DNA from: an uncultured bacterium
Lineage (GTDB): Bacteria; Bacteroidota; Bacteroidia; Bacteroidales; Bacteroidaceae
DNA length: 64,000 bases
Direction: 5' to 3'
NCBI GenBank assembly: GCA_905215555.1
Contig: CAJMQU010000003.1
Span: 1-64,000, forward strand
In this document: positions 18,003 to 26,713 of the stretch, in pieces
Numbering within the stretch: position 1 is the first letter of the stretch
Layout: every line of letters begins with the position of its first letter
The notes under the pieces: generated by a model
Seen by the model: only the letters and a program-made list of their open reading frames with translations
Told to the model about the DNA's origin: nothing
Database searches by the model: none
Translations under genes and position numbers: made by a program

Positions 18003-18493
18003 TGTTTATTAGTTTTATTTGGGTTATACCATTTATCTCCATTTTTAATCAGCTTAGTAGCATACTCTTTAGGTATTAGTATTATCCGCTTCTCCACTTT
18101 ACCACTAAAGGCTGCTGTAGTCTTATTTGCATAAGTGGAAGTAACTTGTATAGTTCCATTATTAATACCCTATGCAATCTTTCTAAGAGAAAAAATATAC
18201 ACTGTATCATCTCCAAAGAAATTTACATAGTATATCTAATCTAATTCTCCGCTGTTTACTCTATCTACTAGAGCATTATACTTATAAAGTTCCATCATAT
18301 AAGTAGGATAATGCTCAAACTGTTTATCTCTTTTCTTTATCTCTATTCCGGTAGTATGCTATTTAATTGTGCAATACATATCTAGAGTATCATATTTCTC
18401 TACTGATTCCCTATAATCGGTAATCTAGAGCTACTGTAATATTGTTGTGAATAAGGCTCTGCCAGTCTATTCTGCTTTGTCAAATTTATCCAT
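17999..18493 (-). CDS. PD-(D/E)XK-like nuclease-fold protein (recoded)
   Basis: This 164-residue protein is visible only when TAG is read as Gln. It has six in-frame TAG codons, at residues 9, 21, 23, 45 and two further on. Under the standard code nothing longer than a fragment exists, which is why it is easily missed. The block EKYDTLDMYC...GIEIKKRD gives an Asp (D38) and an E51-I-K53 pair with the spacing of a PD-(D/E)XK nuclease. The flanking helices fit the same fold. It lies in the helicase operon, and its TGA overlaps the next ATG. A role in phage DNA processing is inferred. Confidence 0.65.
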
Positions 18494-18567
18494 TTTATTC
18501 TCTCTGTATTATCTAGCTTCACTATCATTATCATCATACATTTAGCTATTATCATATTCATAAGCTA

Positions 18568-18801
18568 TTAAAGGTTAGTTATTTCATTATAAAGGGTTGA
18601 AATCTTATCTTCTAGGAATAGCAGGGATTCTGTAAACAGCATCTTATTTCCTGCTAATCCATTAAAGTAATCTATTATCTGTTTCTGCTTCTGAAGATTA
18701 GGTATCGGCTAATTATTCACACACATAGCAAGTAATCTCTATCCCTTTTGAATCTCTTTTACTAAAGCAAGCTAACTATATTTTTCCACTAAGTATATCA
18801 T
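18568..18801 (-). CDS. Small helical protein in the helicase operon (recoded)
   Basis: A 77-residue protein with three in-frame TAG codons read as Gln (residues 10, 21 and 31). The Gln/Lys-rich centre NLQKQKQIIDYFNGL is followed by a helical C-terminus. Its ATG overlaps the TGA of the helicase gene by four bases, a coupling pattern seen repeatedly in this phage. No domain is recognised. A similar organisation of small partners next to phage helicases suggests a replication accessory role, which I cannot support further. Confidence 0.6.
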
Positions 18802-20618
18802 CCGAATATGTATTTTTTAGAGTTTAAGATATAGCCTTTAGTGGGTTTACCATCTACCCTAAGAGTTTTTTCATCTGCATTAAACCATTTATCTATATCA
18901 GTGGCTTTAGCTTTATCAGTCAATCCAACTAGTTCATAGGCTTCTTTAATACTGCTCTTAATACTTGCACTGCTGTTAAATCCTAACTGAAGGGAGCTAT
19001 ACAGTATCTTAGCTATCTTTGTATATAGGTTCTTATTATCTTCTGTAGCACATAGAGCCTTCTCTATATCCTTCTTAATGTACCTCAACTTTCTTACTCT
19101 ATCAGTGCCTAGCTTATTGTAAGCATCCACTATAAGCGGTTGAGCATTTACTAGGTACTCTAATTCAGAATCTATACCTAGCTGGAACTTATTGCTGTTT
19201 AGTTCCGCATATCTTATAAAAGCATCCTTAAAACTTATTTTCTTTGCTCTATCCATTGCTTCATCAATTCTAGTATAATCAATATCGGTAGTAGTCGCTC
19301 CAGTGCCTTCATAGGCTTTTCTAAGTGCTATACCATTCTTATAAATACTCTGCTCTAAGCGGAAGGTGTATAGCTCTAATTTGGCTACCATATCATTTAC
19401 TTTATATAATCCATCTTCATCTGTATATACATACTCTTCATTAAAAGACTTCTTAGCACCATCCTTAGCTTCTGGATTCTGATTTACAAAATCTACAATT
19501 AGCTTAGTGCCTTTAAGCTCCTTATTCACTCTATCCACTAATTCATTATACTCTATCTCTTCTATCCTTCTTTGTCCGGCTGAATTGAAGATATGTATAA
19601 TCAAATTTCTAAAGGGATTGGTAGCGGTTCTAATCCTTCCTGCTATCTGGTAAATATCGGTGCTAATATCTAGAAGAGTATTCTTATTGGTACTGTTACT
19701 TACTACATAACATAGAGCATCCTCACTATAATAATCAGCTCCTTCAAATGATTTAGAGGTGATAAAGGTAAATTTCTTACTAGCTGCTCTACTATTGCTG
19801 ATAGTATATCCTTCTAGCTTCTTTCTGTTTGGCTCTGTATCAGCACATACTATCTTCACTTCATCATTTCTAAGATTACAGTGCTTTAGGATAGCTGCTA
19901 TATCTGTTACTGAGTTGAGAAAAAAGAAGGCTTCAGTGCTTTTCATATCTCCATTTACTGTTACATATCCATCCTTCTTATAGGCTTCTATAATGTGTGC
20001 TGCTTTAAGATATGGCTTATTAGTTTGCTCTAGCTTCACAAAGAGAGTATCTACATTGTTACCCCAATCTGCTCTATACTCTTCTACTCCTTCTAATATT
20101 GAAGGCTTAAAATCAGCATCTATAGGAGTGGCTGATAAGAAGCAGAAGCTACTGTATCTTCTAAAGTTGGAAAGCACTCCATTTATAGCTTTACTTCTGT
20201 AGCTATAAGCCTTCAGTAGTATGTGGTATTCATCTACCAGTAATCTAAAATCAGCAGGATTCAGAATCTTTGTAAGAGCATCAACCTTATCATAGGTACA
20301 CATAATCTTTTTAATGCCAGAAGTGGCTAGATACTCCTTCAATTCCTTTTTAAGAGCATAGGAGAAAGTACCGAATAATCCAAATACTTTTTGCTCTTCT
20401 CCGGCTGGACTTGTAATAGTTGCTACTCCACCTTCTATAAGACCAGTCTTATTAGTAATAAGCTCTGTAGTAGGTACTGCTATTACATAGTTTTCATTAT
20501 TAAAGAGTGCTATGGTAGTTCCACCGCATCCAGTAATCACTTTATTAAAGATGCAATTACTAGGTAAATCTGTAAAGTTCAAATATCCGTTCTAGGATTC
20601 AATTTTAATAGTTTTCAT
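18798..20618 (-). CDS. SF2-type phage helicase with atypical motif I
   Basis: A 606-residue SF2 helicase-like protein. The true start is ATG 20618: the N-terminus MKTIKIES is followed by TAG (codon 9, Gln) and then NGYLNFTDL, so a standard-code caller begins too late. Motif II is DEYH (D129-H132), motif III is SAT (162-164) and motif VI is Q324-I-A-G-R-I-R330. The Walker A position reads T29-G-C-G-G-T-T35, with no lysine. A likely role is phage replication or recombination. It heads the operon running to 17644. The missing P-loop lysine raises the question of how, or whether, it hydrolyses ATP. Confidence 0.8.
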
Positions 20619-20708
20619 AATTGTTTAATTTTAGGATTTTGTTACTGATAATCTGTAAAGTAATATTCTTATCTAAGAGTAATCTGAGGTTAAATCTAGA
20701 AAATCTGT

Positions 20709-20762
20709 AGTGTAACTTTTTTACTGTATGTAAGGGTATTTTTTGCCAATTTTGGTTACACT
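20709..20762. repeat. Phage intergenic element, copy 1
   Basis: AGTGTAAC at the left and GTTACACT at the right frame a block with GGGTATTTTTTG. The same design occurs at 21223-21278 and 37622-37682. In every case a hairpin lies just to the right on the plus strand. It lies 91 bp upstream of the helicase start. Confidence 0.7.
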
Positions 20763-20771
20763 TGAAATCAA

Positions 20772-20801
20772 AATATAGGCGTACTCACTACGCCTTATAT
20801 T
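20772..20801. terminator. Hairpin next to repeat element copy 1
   Basis: The arms AATATAGGCGTA and TACGCCTTATATT pair with a single bulge around a 5-nt loop. It lies between the tRNA-Ala and the helicase operon and could be a terminator or a processing signal for the tRNA transcript. Confidence 0.5.
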
Positions 20802-20885
20802 CTGTTTTACTAGTTGTCAGATAGTAAATAATTTAATTATGTTTCACTTTACACCAACTCAACAGCAAATGAGAGGCTTATTTAG

Positions 20886-20957
20886 TGGAGAATAACAGAA
20901 TCGAACTGTTATTTATAGTATGCCATACTATCGGGCTAGCCGTTACCCCAATTCCCC
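20886..20957 (-). tRNA. Phage-encoded tRNA-Ala (GGC anticodon)
   Basis: The 72-nt cloverleaf has a 7-bp acceptor stem with the G3-U70 wobble pair that defines alanine tRNAs. The D arm has 4 bp, the anticodon stem is ATAGT/ACTAT with loop ATGGCAT (anticodon GGC), the variable loop has 4 nt, and the T stem is AACAG/CTGTT with loop TTCGATT. The discriminator base is A and no CCA is encoded. GGC reads GCC and GCU, and GCT is very common in the phage coat and fibre genes, so it probably boosts lytic translation. It is not a TAG suppressor. Confidence 0.88.
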
Positions 20958-20960
20958 TAG

Positions 20961-20984
20961 TTTAGCTGTATCTCTACAGCTAAA
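20961..20984. other. Perfect hairpin upstream of the tRNA
   Basis: TTTAGCTGTA and TACAGCTAAA form a perfect 10-bp stem. Read on the minus strand the loop is GAGA, a GNRA tetraloop. It is immediately 5' of the tRNA-Ala in the transcript and is probably a processing or stabilising structure. Confidence 0.55.
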
Positions 20985-21068
20985 TTTGTCAGATTGTAAA
21001 GTTAATAGTTCCTATATATGAGAGGAATAGAAAAATATGTTAGTTGCTCTTTTTCAATTTCTTATAAG

Positions 21069-21100
21069 CAAATATAAACAACTTTTTTCTTAGTCCAAAA
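21069..21100 (-). promoter_or_regulatory. Early promoter of the tRNA-helicase operon
   Basis: On the minus strand TTTTG (21100-21096) and TATATTTG (21076-21069) are 19 bp apart, matching the Bacteroidales -33/-7 consensus. The sequence around the -33 box, ATTTTTATTTTGGAC, is identical to that of the promoter at 22987-22956, so the two early minus-strand units appear co-regulated. Confidence 0.75.
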
Positions 21101-21222
21101 TAAAAATTACACTTTTTTCAAAAAAAAGTTTTTACGCTGCTCTGAGCTTCAAAATCGGCAGTTCCGGCGGTGCTAATCGGCTTACTTTGCCCTTTAGAGG
21201 GCGGTTTACTAGCAGGGTTGGT

Positions 21223-21278
21223 AGTGTAACATTTTTATAGTACCTACTAGGCTATTTTTTGAAAAATTCGGTAACAGT
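21223..21278. repeat. Phage intergenic element, copy 2
   Basis: AGTGTAAC, then GGCTATTTTTTG, then GGTAACAGT, in the same order and spacing as copies 1 and 3. The right-hand arm is slightly degraded. It is followed on the right by the hairpin at 21285-21316. Confidence 0.65.
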
Positions 21279-21284
21279 AAGGAG

Positions 21285-21316
21285 TGAAATTTAGGGGTAT
21301 CTCTACCCCTAATTTC
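21285..21316. terminator. Hairpin next to repeat element copy 2
   Basis: A stem of at least 9 perfect base pairs (TTAGGGGTA/TACCCCTAA), extendable to about 13, closes a 4-nt loop that reads GAGA on the minus strand. It is the same loop as in the hairpin next to the tRNA. It probably ends the minus-strand RHH-HNH transcript. Confidence 0.55.
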
Positions 21317-21540
21317 ATCCTAAAACTTAATTTTTATAATTATGAAAAACAGCACCAGAAAACGCCACTGAAAATCTGGCAGATTGTAGCTCAATTTTTA
21401 TAATACAAAGATACTAACTTTCTGATACATACTAAAATAATATTATCGGAAAGTTTAATATTCATCTTTAGAGGTGTATGAGCATCTATTTTTACTTCTG
21501 TTTATCTTCTCTTCTATACGGTTATTAATTAGGTAGGCAG

Positions 21541-21846
21541 TTATCCGTGTGTTGTGCCGTGTCGGTGGAGATATGAATGGCAGGATTTACAAACGGATAG
21601 TAAATTATCTGAATCATAGGCTTTAGCTAATCTCTCTAAGCCTTCATAGTTTAGAAAGCTATCTTTGTGGTGAACATCTATAGCAGGGGTAATTATATCT
21701 TTACTTAGGCACACTTCACATAGTGGCTATTCTGATAGCTTTGCCAATCTAAGAGCCTTCCACCGCTGGCTCTGATAGATTGTCTATCTCTCTTCACGTC
21801 TTACTATTCGTTGCTTTTCTTTTGTAGGCTTTTTTAAGTACGGCAT
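21541..21846 (-). CDS. Phage HNH endonuclease (recoded)
   Basis: A 101-residue HNH nuclease of the kind found beside phage terminases, where it can assist packaging. The core reads CEVCLSKDIITPAIDVHHKD, then DNLLSVCKSCHSYLHRHG, giving the two Cys pairs and the HH of the motif. Two TAG codons (in REERQTIYQ and LSEQPLC) must be read as Gln, so it is invisible in the standard code. Its ATG overlaps the TAA of the upstream HNH-NUMOD gene. It is the last gene of the minus-strand early operon. Confidence 0.8.
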
Positions 21847-22334
21847 TAGCTTAAATATCTCCAGATATATCCTTTACAAGTTTTACGTTTACCACTCAAC
21901 ACATTAAATATTGCTGGTGGTGTAACTCCTAAATCGGCTGCTGCTTCTTTAGTGCTAGGATATGTAGTTACTAACTGATTATCTGGCGTGTAACAAGCTA
22001 TAGGTTTACACTATGCTACTCTACAATGCTCTTTAGTAAGTGGATTATTCATATTCTCCTTAGTGGTACACCATCTAAGATTTTCCACTCTATTATCTGC
22101 TCTATCTGTGTTTATATGGTCTATCTCTGGCAGGGATAGAGGATTATCTATAAATGCTTCAGCTACTAACCTATGAATAGTTCTATAATATCTTTTACCT
22201 TCATACCACAAGCAAACTCTTAAATATCCATTCCCTTTAGGAGAAGATTTAAGTGGCTTATTGGTTTTATTATTGATTACTATTCCTTCATCTGTTATAG
22301 AATAATTAGGAAATTCAGATATTATTTTTTGCAT
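21846..22334 (-). CDS. HNH homing-type endonuclease with C-terminal NUMOD1 domain joined by TAG
   Basis: A 162-residue protein. The N-terminal part is a NUMOD4-like segment (FPNYSITDEGIVINNKT) leading into an HNH domain (PEIDHINTDRADNRVENLRW). With standard code it stops after CRVA. With TAG as Gln it continues through CKPIACYTPDNQ to a NUMOD1 DNA-binding unit (STKEAAADLGVTPPAIFNVL...GYIWRYL) and ends in TAA. NUMOD4-HNH-NUMOD1 is the usual layout of these homing-type nucleases, so the TAG sits between nuclease and DNA-binding parts of one real protein. Confidence 0.82.
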
Positions 22335-22762
22335 AGTTTTTTAGATTTATATTCATTTTTGGCATAGCTTTGTATCTCCTTCTTTAAGTCGGTTAGTTTT
22401 TTCTTATCTTTAGGCTTATCTTCACTGTAATAACTGGTGTCGGAGTTATCAGTAGTATCTACTTTATCATACACTTCTACTAACTCCACATAGTAGTTAG
22501 CCACTTTATCATCTCTATAATATGCTCCTTTTAGGAGATTGAAGTAGTAAATATACTACTCTATGAAGTCCTTAGAAGGATTGTAGTTATAAGTGAGTTT
22601 AAGGTAGGTATCATTAAATATAGCTTCATCCTTATCAGACTTTACTAAGCGAGAATGAAGGTATTTGTAATGGAGCTGTAGTAATCGGTTTACTTCACTA
22701 TTAGGAATGGCTTTATTTATATTCACCTGCTTCCTTTGGTAGCTGCTCCTAACTTCATTCAT
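22322..22762 (-). CDS. Sigma-factor-like phage regulatory protein (recoded)
   Basis: A 146-residue protein with one in-frame TAG joining KDFIE to YIYYFNLLKG. The segment LLQLHYKYLHSRLV, then DKDEAIFNDTYLKLTYNYNP, resembles region 2 of small ECF-type sigma factors. The C-terminus is lysine-rich. It follows the RHH regulator with overlapping ATG and TGA codons. If it is a sigma factor it would be a natural candidate for switching to the lytic genes, which show no clear host-type promoter upstream of terS. The family assignment is tentative. Confidence 0.5.
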
Positions 22763-22922
22763 CTGTATTATCGTACTGATTTAGGAACTATTCTAGGATA
22801 TATCTTACTAAGGCTGATTTGGTAATATCTAACTCTTCACATATTTCATCCAGCTTAAAAGATTGGTGTGGAGTTAGTCTAACTCTTAATTGTGCTTCTT
22901 TATTAGTGCTTTTGTCCTTCAT
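22755..22922 (-). CDS. Ribbon-helix-helix transcriptional regulator (recoded)
   Basis: A 55-residue protein in which the strand RVRLTP is followed by two helices (FKLDEICEEL and SALVRYILEQFL), the Arc/CopG ribbon-helix-helix fold. One TAG, as Gln in YILEQF, lies in the last helix. It is the first gene after the promoter at 22956-22987, whose -33 box abuts the palindrome GGACTGTCC, a plausible self-operator. Its likely role is repressor of the early operon. Confidence 0.7.
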
Positions 22923-22955
22923 ATTAATTTGATTATTAAGGTTTTAACTTATATA

Positions 22956-22987
22956 CAAAGTTAATACTTTTTTCGGACAGTCCAAAA
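22956..22987 (-). promoter_or_regulatory. Early promoter of the RHH operon with palindromic operator
   Basis: On the minus strand TTTTG (22987-22983) and TAACTTTG (22963-22956) are separated by 19 bp. The palindrome GGACTGTCC begins within the -33 box. The predicted start is about 30 nt upstream of the RHH gene. The extended -33 region is shared with the promoter at 21069-21100. Confidence 0.75.
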
Positions 22988-23195
22988 TAAAAATATCACT
23001 ATCTTAAAAATAGCTTTGTAATGGATTCTAGGGAGTTAGATAGCGTATCACAGCTATTCTACTCTATATATTATACTAGATTTTGTATCACATTTTTTTG
23101 TATATTATAAAAAGGATGGAAGGTGAATATAGCCAAAATCACTAAAAGCTCCTTTTGATGATAATGATTAATAACACACTAATATATTACGATTT

Positions 23196-23588
23196 ATGAA
23201 AACTAAATTTATTATTCCAGCAGATATAGAGGATGAAGCCAAAAACTATATTTAGGATGTGCTGGAAATGCTTGAATCTAATGGAGTAATGGAAGATGTA
23301 GATACAGCAGCTCTTACAATGCTAGCCAGAAATTACTCTATGTTTATCAAGGCTTCAAAACAGTTAGAAAAAGATGGTTTAACGGTTGTGTCGGATAGGG
23401 GTAACTTATCACCGCATCCTGCAATTAAGATAGCTAAGGATGCTCAAACTTAGGCTATGAAAGTAATGGCTGAATTTGGCTTAACTGCTAAAGCCAGAAC
23501 TAAGCTACCTAAGCTGGATGCCAATACTGGAGCAGAATCACCTTTAGAAGCCTTTATTAAGTCCAATAAAAAGAAAGAGGTAAGATGA
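23196..23588 (+). CDS. Terminase small subunit, P27-like (recoded)
   Basis: A 130-residue protein that recognises phage DNA for packaging. The segment HPAIKIAKDAQTQAMKVMAE followed by FGLTAKARTKL is the signature region of P27-type small terminases. TAG occurs twice, as Gln in NYIQDVL and in AQTQAMK. The second falls in the family's conserved D-A-x-x-Q-like helix. ATG 23196 is the only start that covers the N-terminal domain. It opens the plus-strand lytic operon, and its TGA overlaps the ATG of the methyltransferase. Confidence 0.85.
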
Positions 23589-24478
23589 ATGTACTAAGTT
23601 TATTTGATGGTATTAGTTGCGGTAGAATCGCATTAGAAAGAGCCGGAATCAAGGTAGATAAATACTTTGCTTCTGAGATTAAAGATATAGCCATTAAGGT
23701 AACTTAGAGCAATTACCCGGACACAATACAGTTAGGCGATGTAACTAAGTTGGATGCTTCCACTCTTCCTAAGATTGATTTACTTATTGGCGGTTCACCC
23801 TGCTAGGACTTCTCTCTAGCTAATAGAACTGTTGCAGGATTAGAAGGAGAGAAAAGCAGCCTATTTTATCAATATTACAGATTACTCACTGAGCTTAAAC
23901 CTAAATACTTCTTACTAGAGAATGTAAGAATGAAAAAGGCTGATTAGGCTAAACTATCAGAGATTCTAGGTGTAGAGCCAATAGCCATTAATAGTAGGCT
24001 AGTATCTGGCCAGAATAGACCTAGATTGTACTGGACTAATATACCAAACATTATACCCCCTGCTGATAAGAAGATAGAGGTGAATGATATTTTGGATAAT
24101 GGATATTGCCCTTTAGATAAAGCAAGGTGTTTACTTGTATCGGATAGCAGACCCTTAAAAACTCCTATAAAGATGTTTCATAGGTTTCACGCTAAAGCCT
24201 TCACTACTCTTATCTTTAGAGATTAGAAGCATTATGAAGATTGTGTGAAGCACTATAATGAGCATTATAAAGGAATGGCTGCTAGTGAGATTAAAGATAC
24301 TCCTAAGCTCTATGAGGGTGTTAGATACCTTACAAAAGCAGAGAGGGAAAGATTACAGACTATGCCGGAAGGCTACTGTGATTTACTTACTGAGAAAGAA
24401 GCTGCTGATGTGTTAGGCGATGGATGGACTGTAGATGTACTAGCTCACATATTTAGCTTTATAAAAGATGGGAATTGA
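23585..24478 (+). CDS. DNA (cytosine-5) methyltransferase (recoded)
   Basis: A 297-residue C5-methyltransferase. Motif I is LSLFDGISCGRIAL, and motif IV is GGSPCQDFS with the catalytic C73. The following Gln is encoded by TAG (23804-23806). Motif VI is ENVRMKK, and motif VIII lies in SGQNRPRLYW. The C-terminal block ends in TMPEGY and DVLAHI, as in phage members of the family. Four TAG codons are present. The enzyme probably protects phage DNA from restriction. It sits between the two terminase genes. Motif IV is the strongest single proof in the window that TAG means glutamine. Confidence 0.92.
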
Positions 24479-25079
24479 AGTTAAAGTATATGATGCTTCC
24501 ACTGATGAACTTATAGGGGAATTTGATACTATTGATGCTGCTTCTTATGAGTATGAAGTATCTGCTAAGGCTATAAAGAATAGTATTTTAGGTAAAACTA
24601 AATCTATTAAAGGCTTATACTTTAGAAGTGATGATTTGGTGAACGTGCCTAAAAATCATTATGAAGTAAGGATGTATGAAGCTGATACAAATAGGCTATT
24701 ACATACATTCAGCTCCTTAGCAGAAGCCAGTAGGGTTACTGGCTATCCTGCTTCTGTTATCTGGAAAAATCTAATTGGGTATCAGAAAACAGTGGATAAG
24801 AGATAGTATATCTTTAGAAGTGAAGGTGTGGAGTATAAGCCTAAACATTCAGAGCCTTATGTTTAGAAGGGAAAGAGTAAGAACTGGCTAAAGAAGGCTG
24901 TAGATGTGTTTGATATTGAAACGGATGATTTATTAGGCACATTTGAGAGCGTAACAGCAGCAGCTAACTTTATCGGTTGTAAATCTTCCGCTGTTACTGT
25001 GAATTGTAAAAGTAGGCTCAAATACAAACATTAGGCAACTATATATAAAAAATACTATTGTAAATATCACTATGAATAA
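24468..25079 (+). CDS. Triple NUMOD1-like repeat protein (recoded)
   Basis: A 203-residue protein made of three similar units of about 60 residues. The units begin VKVYDASTDELIGEF, VRMYEADTNRLLHTF and VDVFDIETDDLLGTF. Each continues with an S/A-rich helix-turn-helix (for example SLAEASRVTGYPASVIWKNL) and ends in an aromatic K-x-Y-x-F/Y strand. This is the NUMOD1 DNA-binding module of homing nucleases, here without a nuclease. TAG codons joining the units are read as Gln. It overlaps the methyltransferase by 11 bp and terL by 8 bp. It may guide packaging or regulate transcription; function unknown. Confidence 0.7.
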
Positions 25080-26700
25080 GCCATACTACTAGTATGCTGT
25101 GGATGTGGTAGAAGGTAAAGTAGTATGTTGTGAGAATATAAAGTTAGCTTGTAGGCGTTTTCTTTCGGACTTAGAAAGAGAGGATTTAGAATTTAGAGAG
25201 GATGTAGTAGATAGAGCTATAGACTTTATAGGGATTCTGAAACACTTTGCCGGAAAGAGTAGCGGATAGCCATTTATCCTAGAGCCGTGGCAACAGTTTA
25301 TAGTGGCTAATATAATCGGATTCTATTGGATTAAAAGCGGAGATAGACGTTATACAAGCTCTTACATAGAAGTAAGCAGAAAGAACGGTAAAACAGCCTT
25401 AGCTGCTGCTTTATGTATGTACTTTCTGATAGCTGATGGTGAAGATGGTGCTGAAGTGGACTTAGCAGCCAATAGTAAAGAGCAAGCTAAGATAGCTTTT
25501 AACTTCTGCTCCAACTTTGCCAAACAGCTAGACCCTTCAGCTAAAGCATTAAAGGCTTACAGAGATAGCATCCTATTAAATGCCAATGACAGTAAGTTAA
25601 AGGTATTTGCTGCTGATGATAGCAAGCTAGACGGATTTAACGCTAGCTTTGGATTGGTTGATGAATATCACTCTGCTAAGAACTCTAAAGTAAGGGATGT
25701 TATTAAATCTTCTATGGGTATGAGGTAGAATCCGCACCTATGCACTATTACTACTGCTGGATTTGATAAAACTTTACCCTGCTACAAACTACGCTCTACA
25801 GCTATTGAAATATTGAACGGATTAAAAGATGATGATAGTATGTTTATAGCTATCTACTCTTTAGATGATGAAGATGATTGGACTGATGAAGATACTTGGG
25901 TAAAGTGTACTCCTAATCTGGATGTTACTGTTACTAAGAAGTACATTAAGGAATAGGTTAAAAGTGCTATCAATAATCCTAGTGAGGAAGTTGGTGTGAA
26001 AACTAAAACGCTTAATCTTTGGTGTGATAGTGCTTCTGTATGGCTACCAGAATCCTACATAGTTAGGAATAGTAAGAGAATCAATCTAGAGAATTTTAGG
26101 GGATGCTCCTGCTATATCGGAGTGGACTTAGCAGCCACTTCTGACCTTACAGCAGTATCATATCTTATAGAGCAGGATGGAACTTACTACTTTAAGACTG
26201 ATTACTATTTACCAGAATCGGCATTAACGGAGAAGTCTGATAGAGAGCTTTACAAGTATTGGAAGTAGATGGGATTACTCAAAATTACAGAGGGTAATGT
26301 TACCGATTATGACTATATTACTAATGACTTGGTTAAGGCTAGTGAGATAGTTAATCTGTAGGCTATCGGATATGATAAGTATAATGCTACTTAGTGGGCG
26401 ATTCACGCTACAGAGCTGGGATTACCTTTAGAGGAATATCCGCAAACACTAGGAAACTTCAATAAGCCTACTAGAGAAATGGAGCGGTTAATTTTATCTG
26501 GTAAAGCAGTAATAGATAACAATGAAATAAATAGATGGTGCTTTAAGAATGTTACCCTTAAATCAGACCATAACGGAAATGTGAAGCCTAATAAAGATGT
26601 GAAGGCTAAAAAGATAGATGGTGTGATAGCTATGATATAGGCTCTGGGTATGTATCTATAGACACCAAAATATAGTAATGAAATAACAATAATAATCTAA
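25072..26700 (+). CDS. Terminase large subunit, HK97 type (recoded)
   Basis: This 542-residue packaging motor is restored by reading nine TAG codons as Gln. The N-terminal part has PFILEPWQQF and then the ATPase motif EVSRKNGKTALAAAL (Walker A). Walker B and the catalytic acid lie in FGLVDEYH. The nuclease domain begins around CSCYIGVDLAATSDLTAV with its metal-binding Asp, followed by later acidic residues such as DGVIAM. The protein has the full length expected of the family. Under the standard code it is cut into more than five pieces. It is followed 13 bp later by the portal gene. Confidence 0.93.
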
Positions 26701-26713
26701 ATAATAAATACTT

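Larger units (their letters stand above)
21132..21404 (-). other. GC-rich conserved-looking segment, possible small gene or structured RNA
   Basis: This stretch is noticeably richer in G+C (around 21140-21220) than the surrounding phage DNA. On the minus strand an open frame of about 90 codons, with one in-frame TAG, runs from a TTG near 21404 to a TAA at 21132. It ends in a Pro/Leu/Arg-rich tail (RLAPPELPILKLRAA). The plus strand is also open over much of the same stretch. No ATG start fits and no family is recognised, so coding and RNA explanations both remain possible. Confidence 0.3.
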
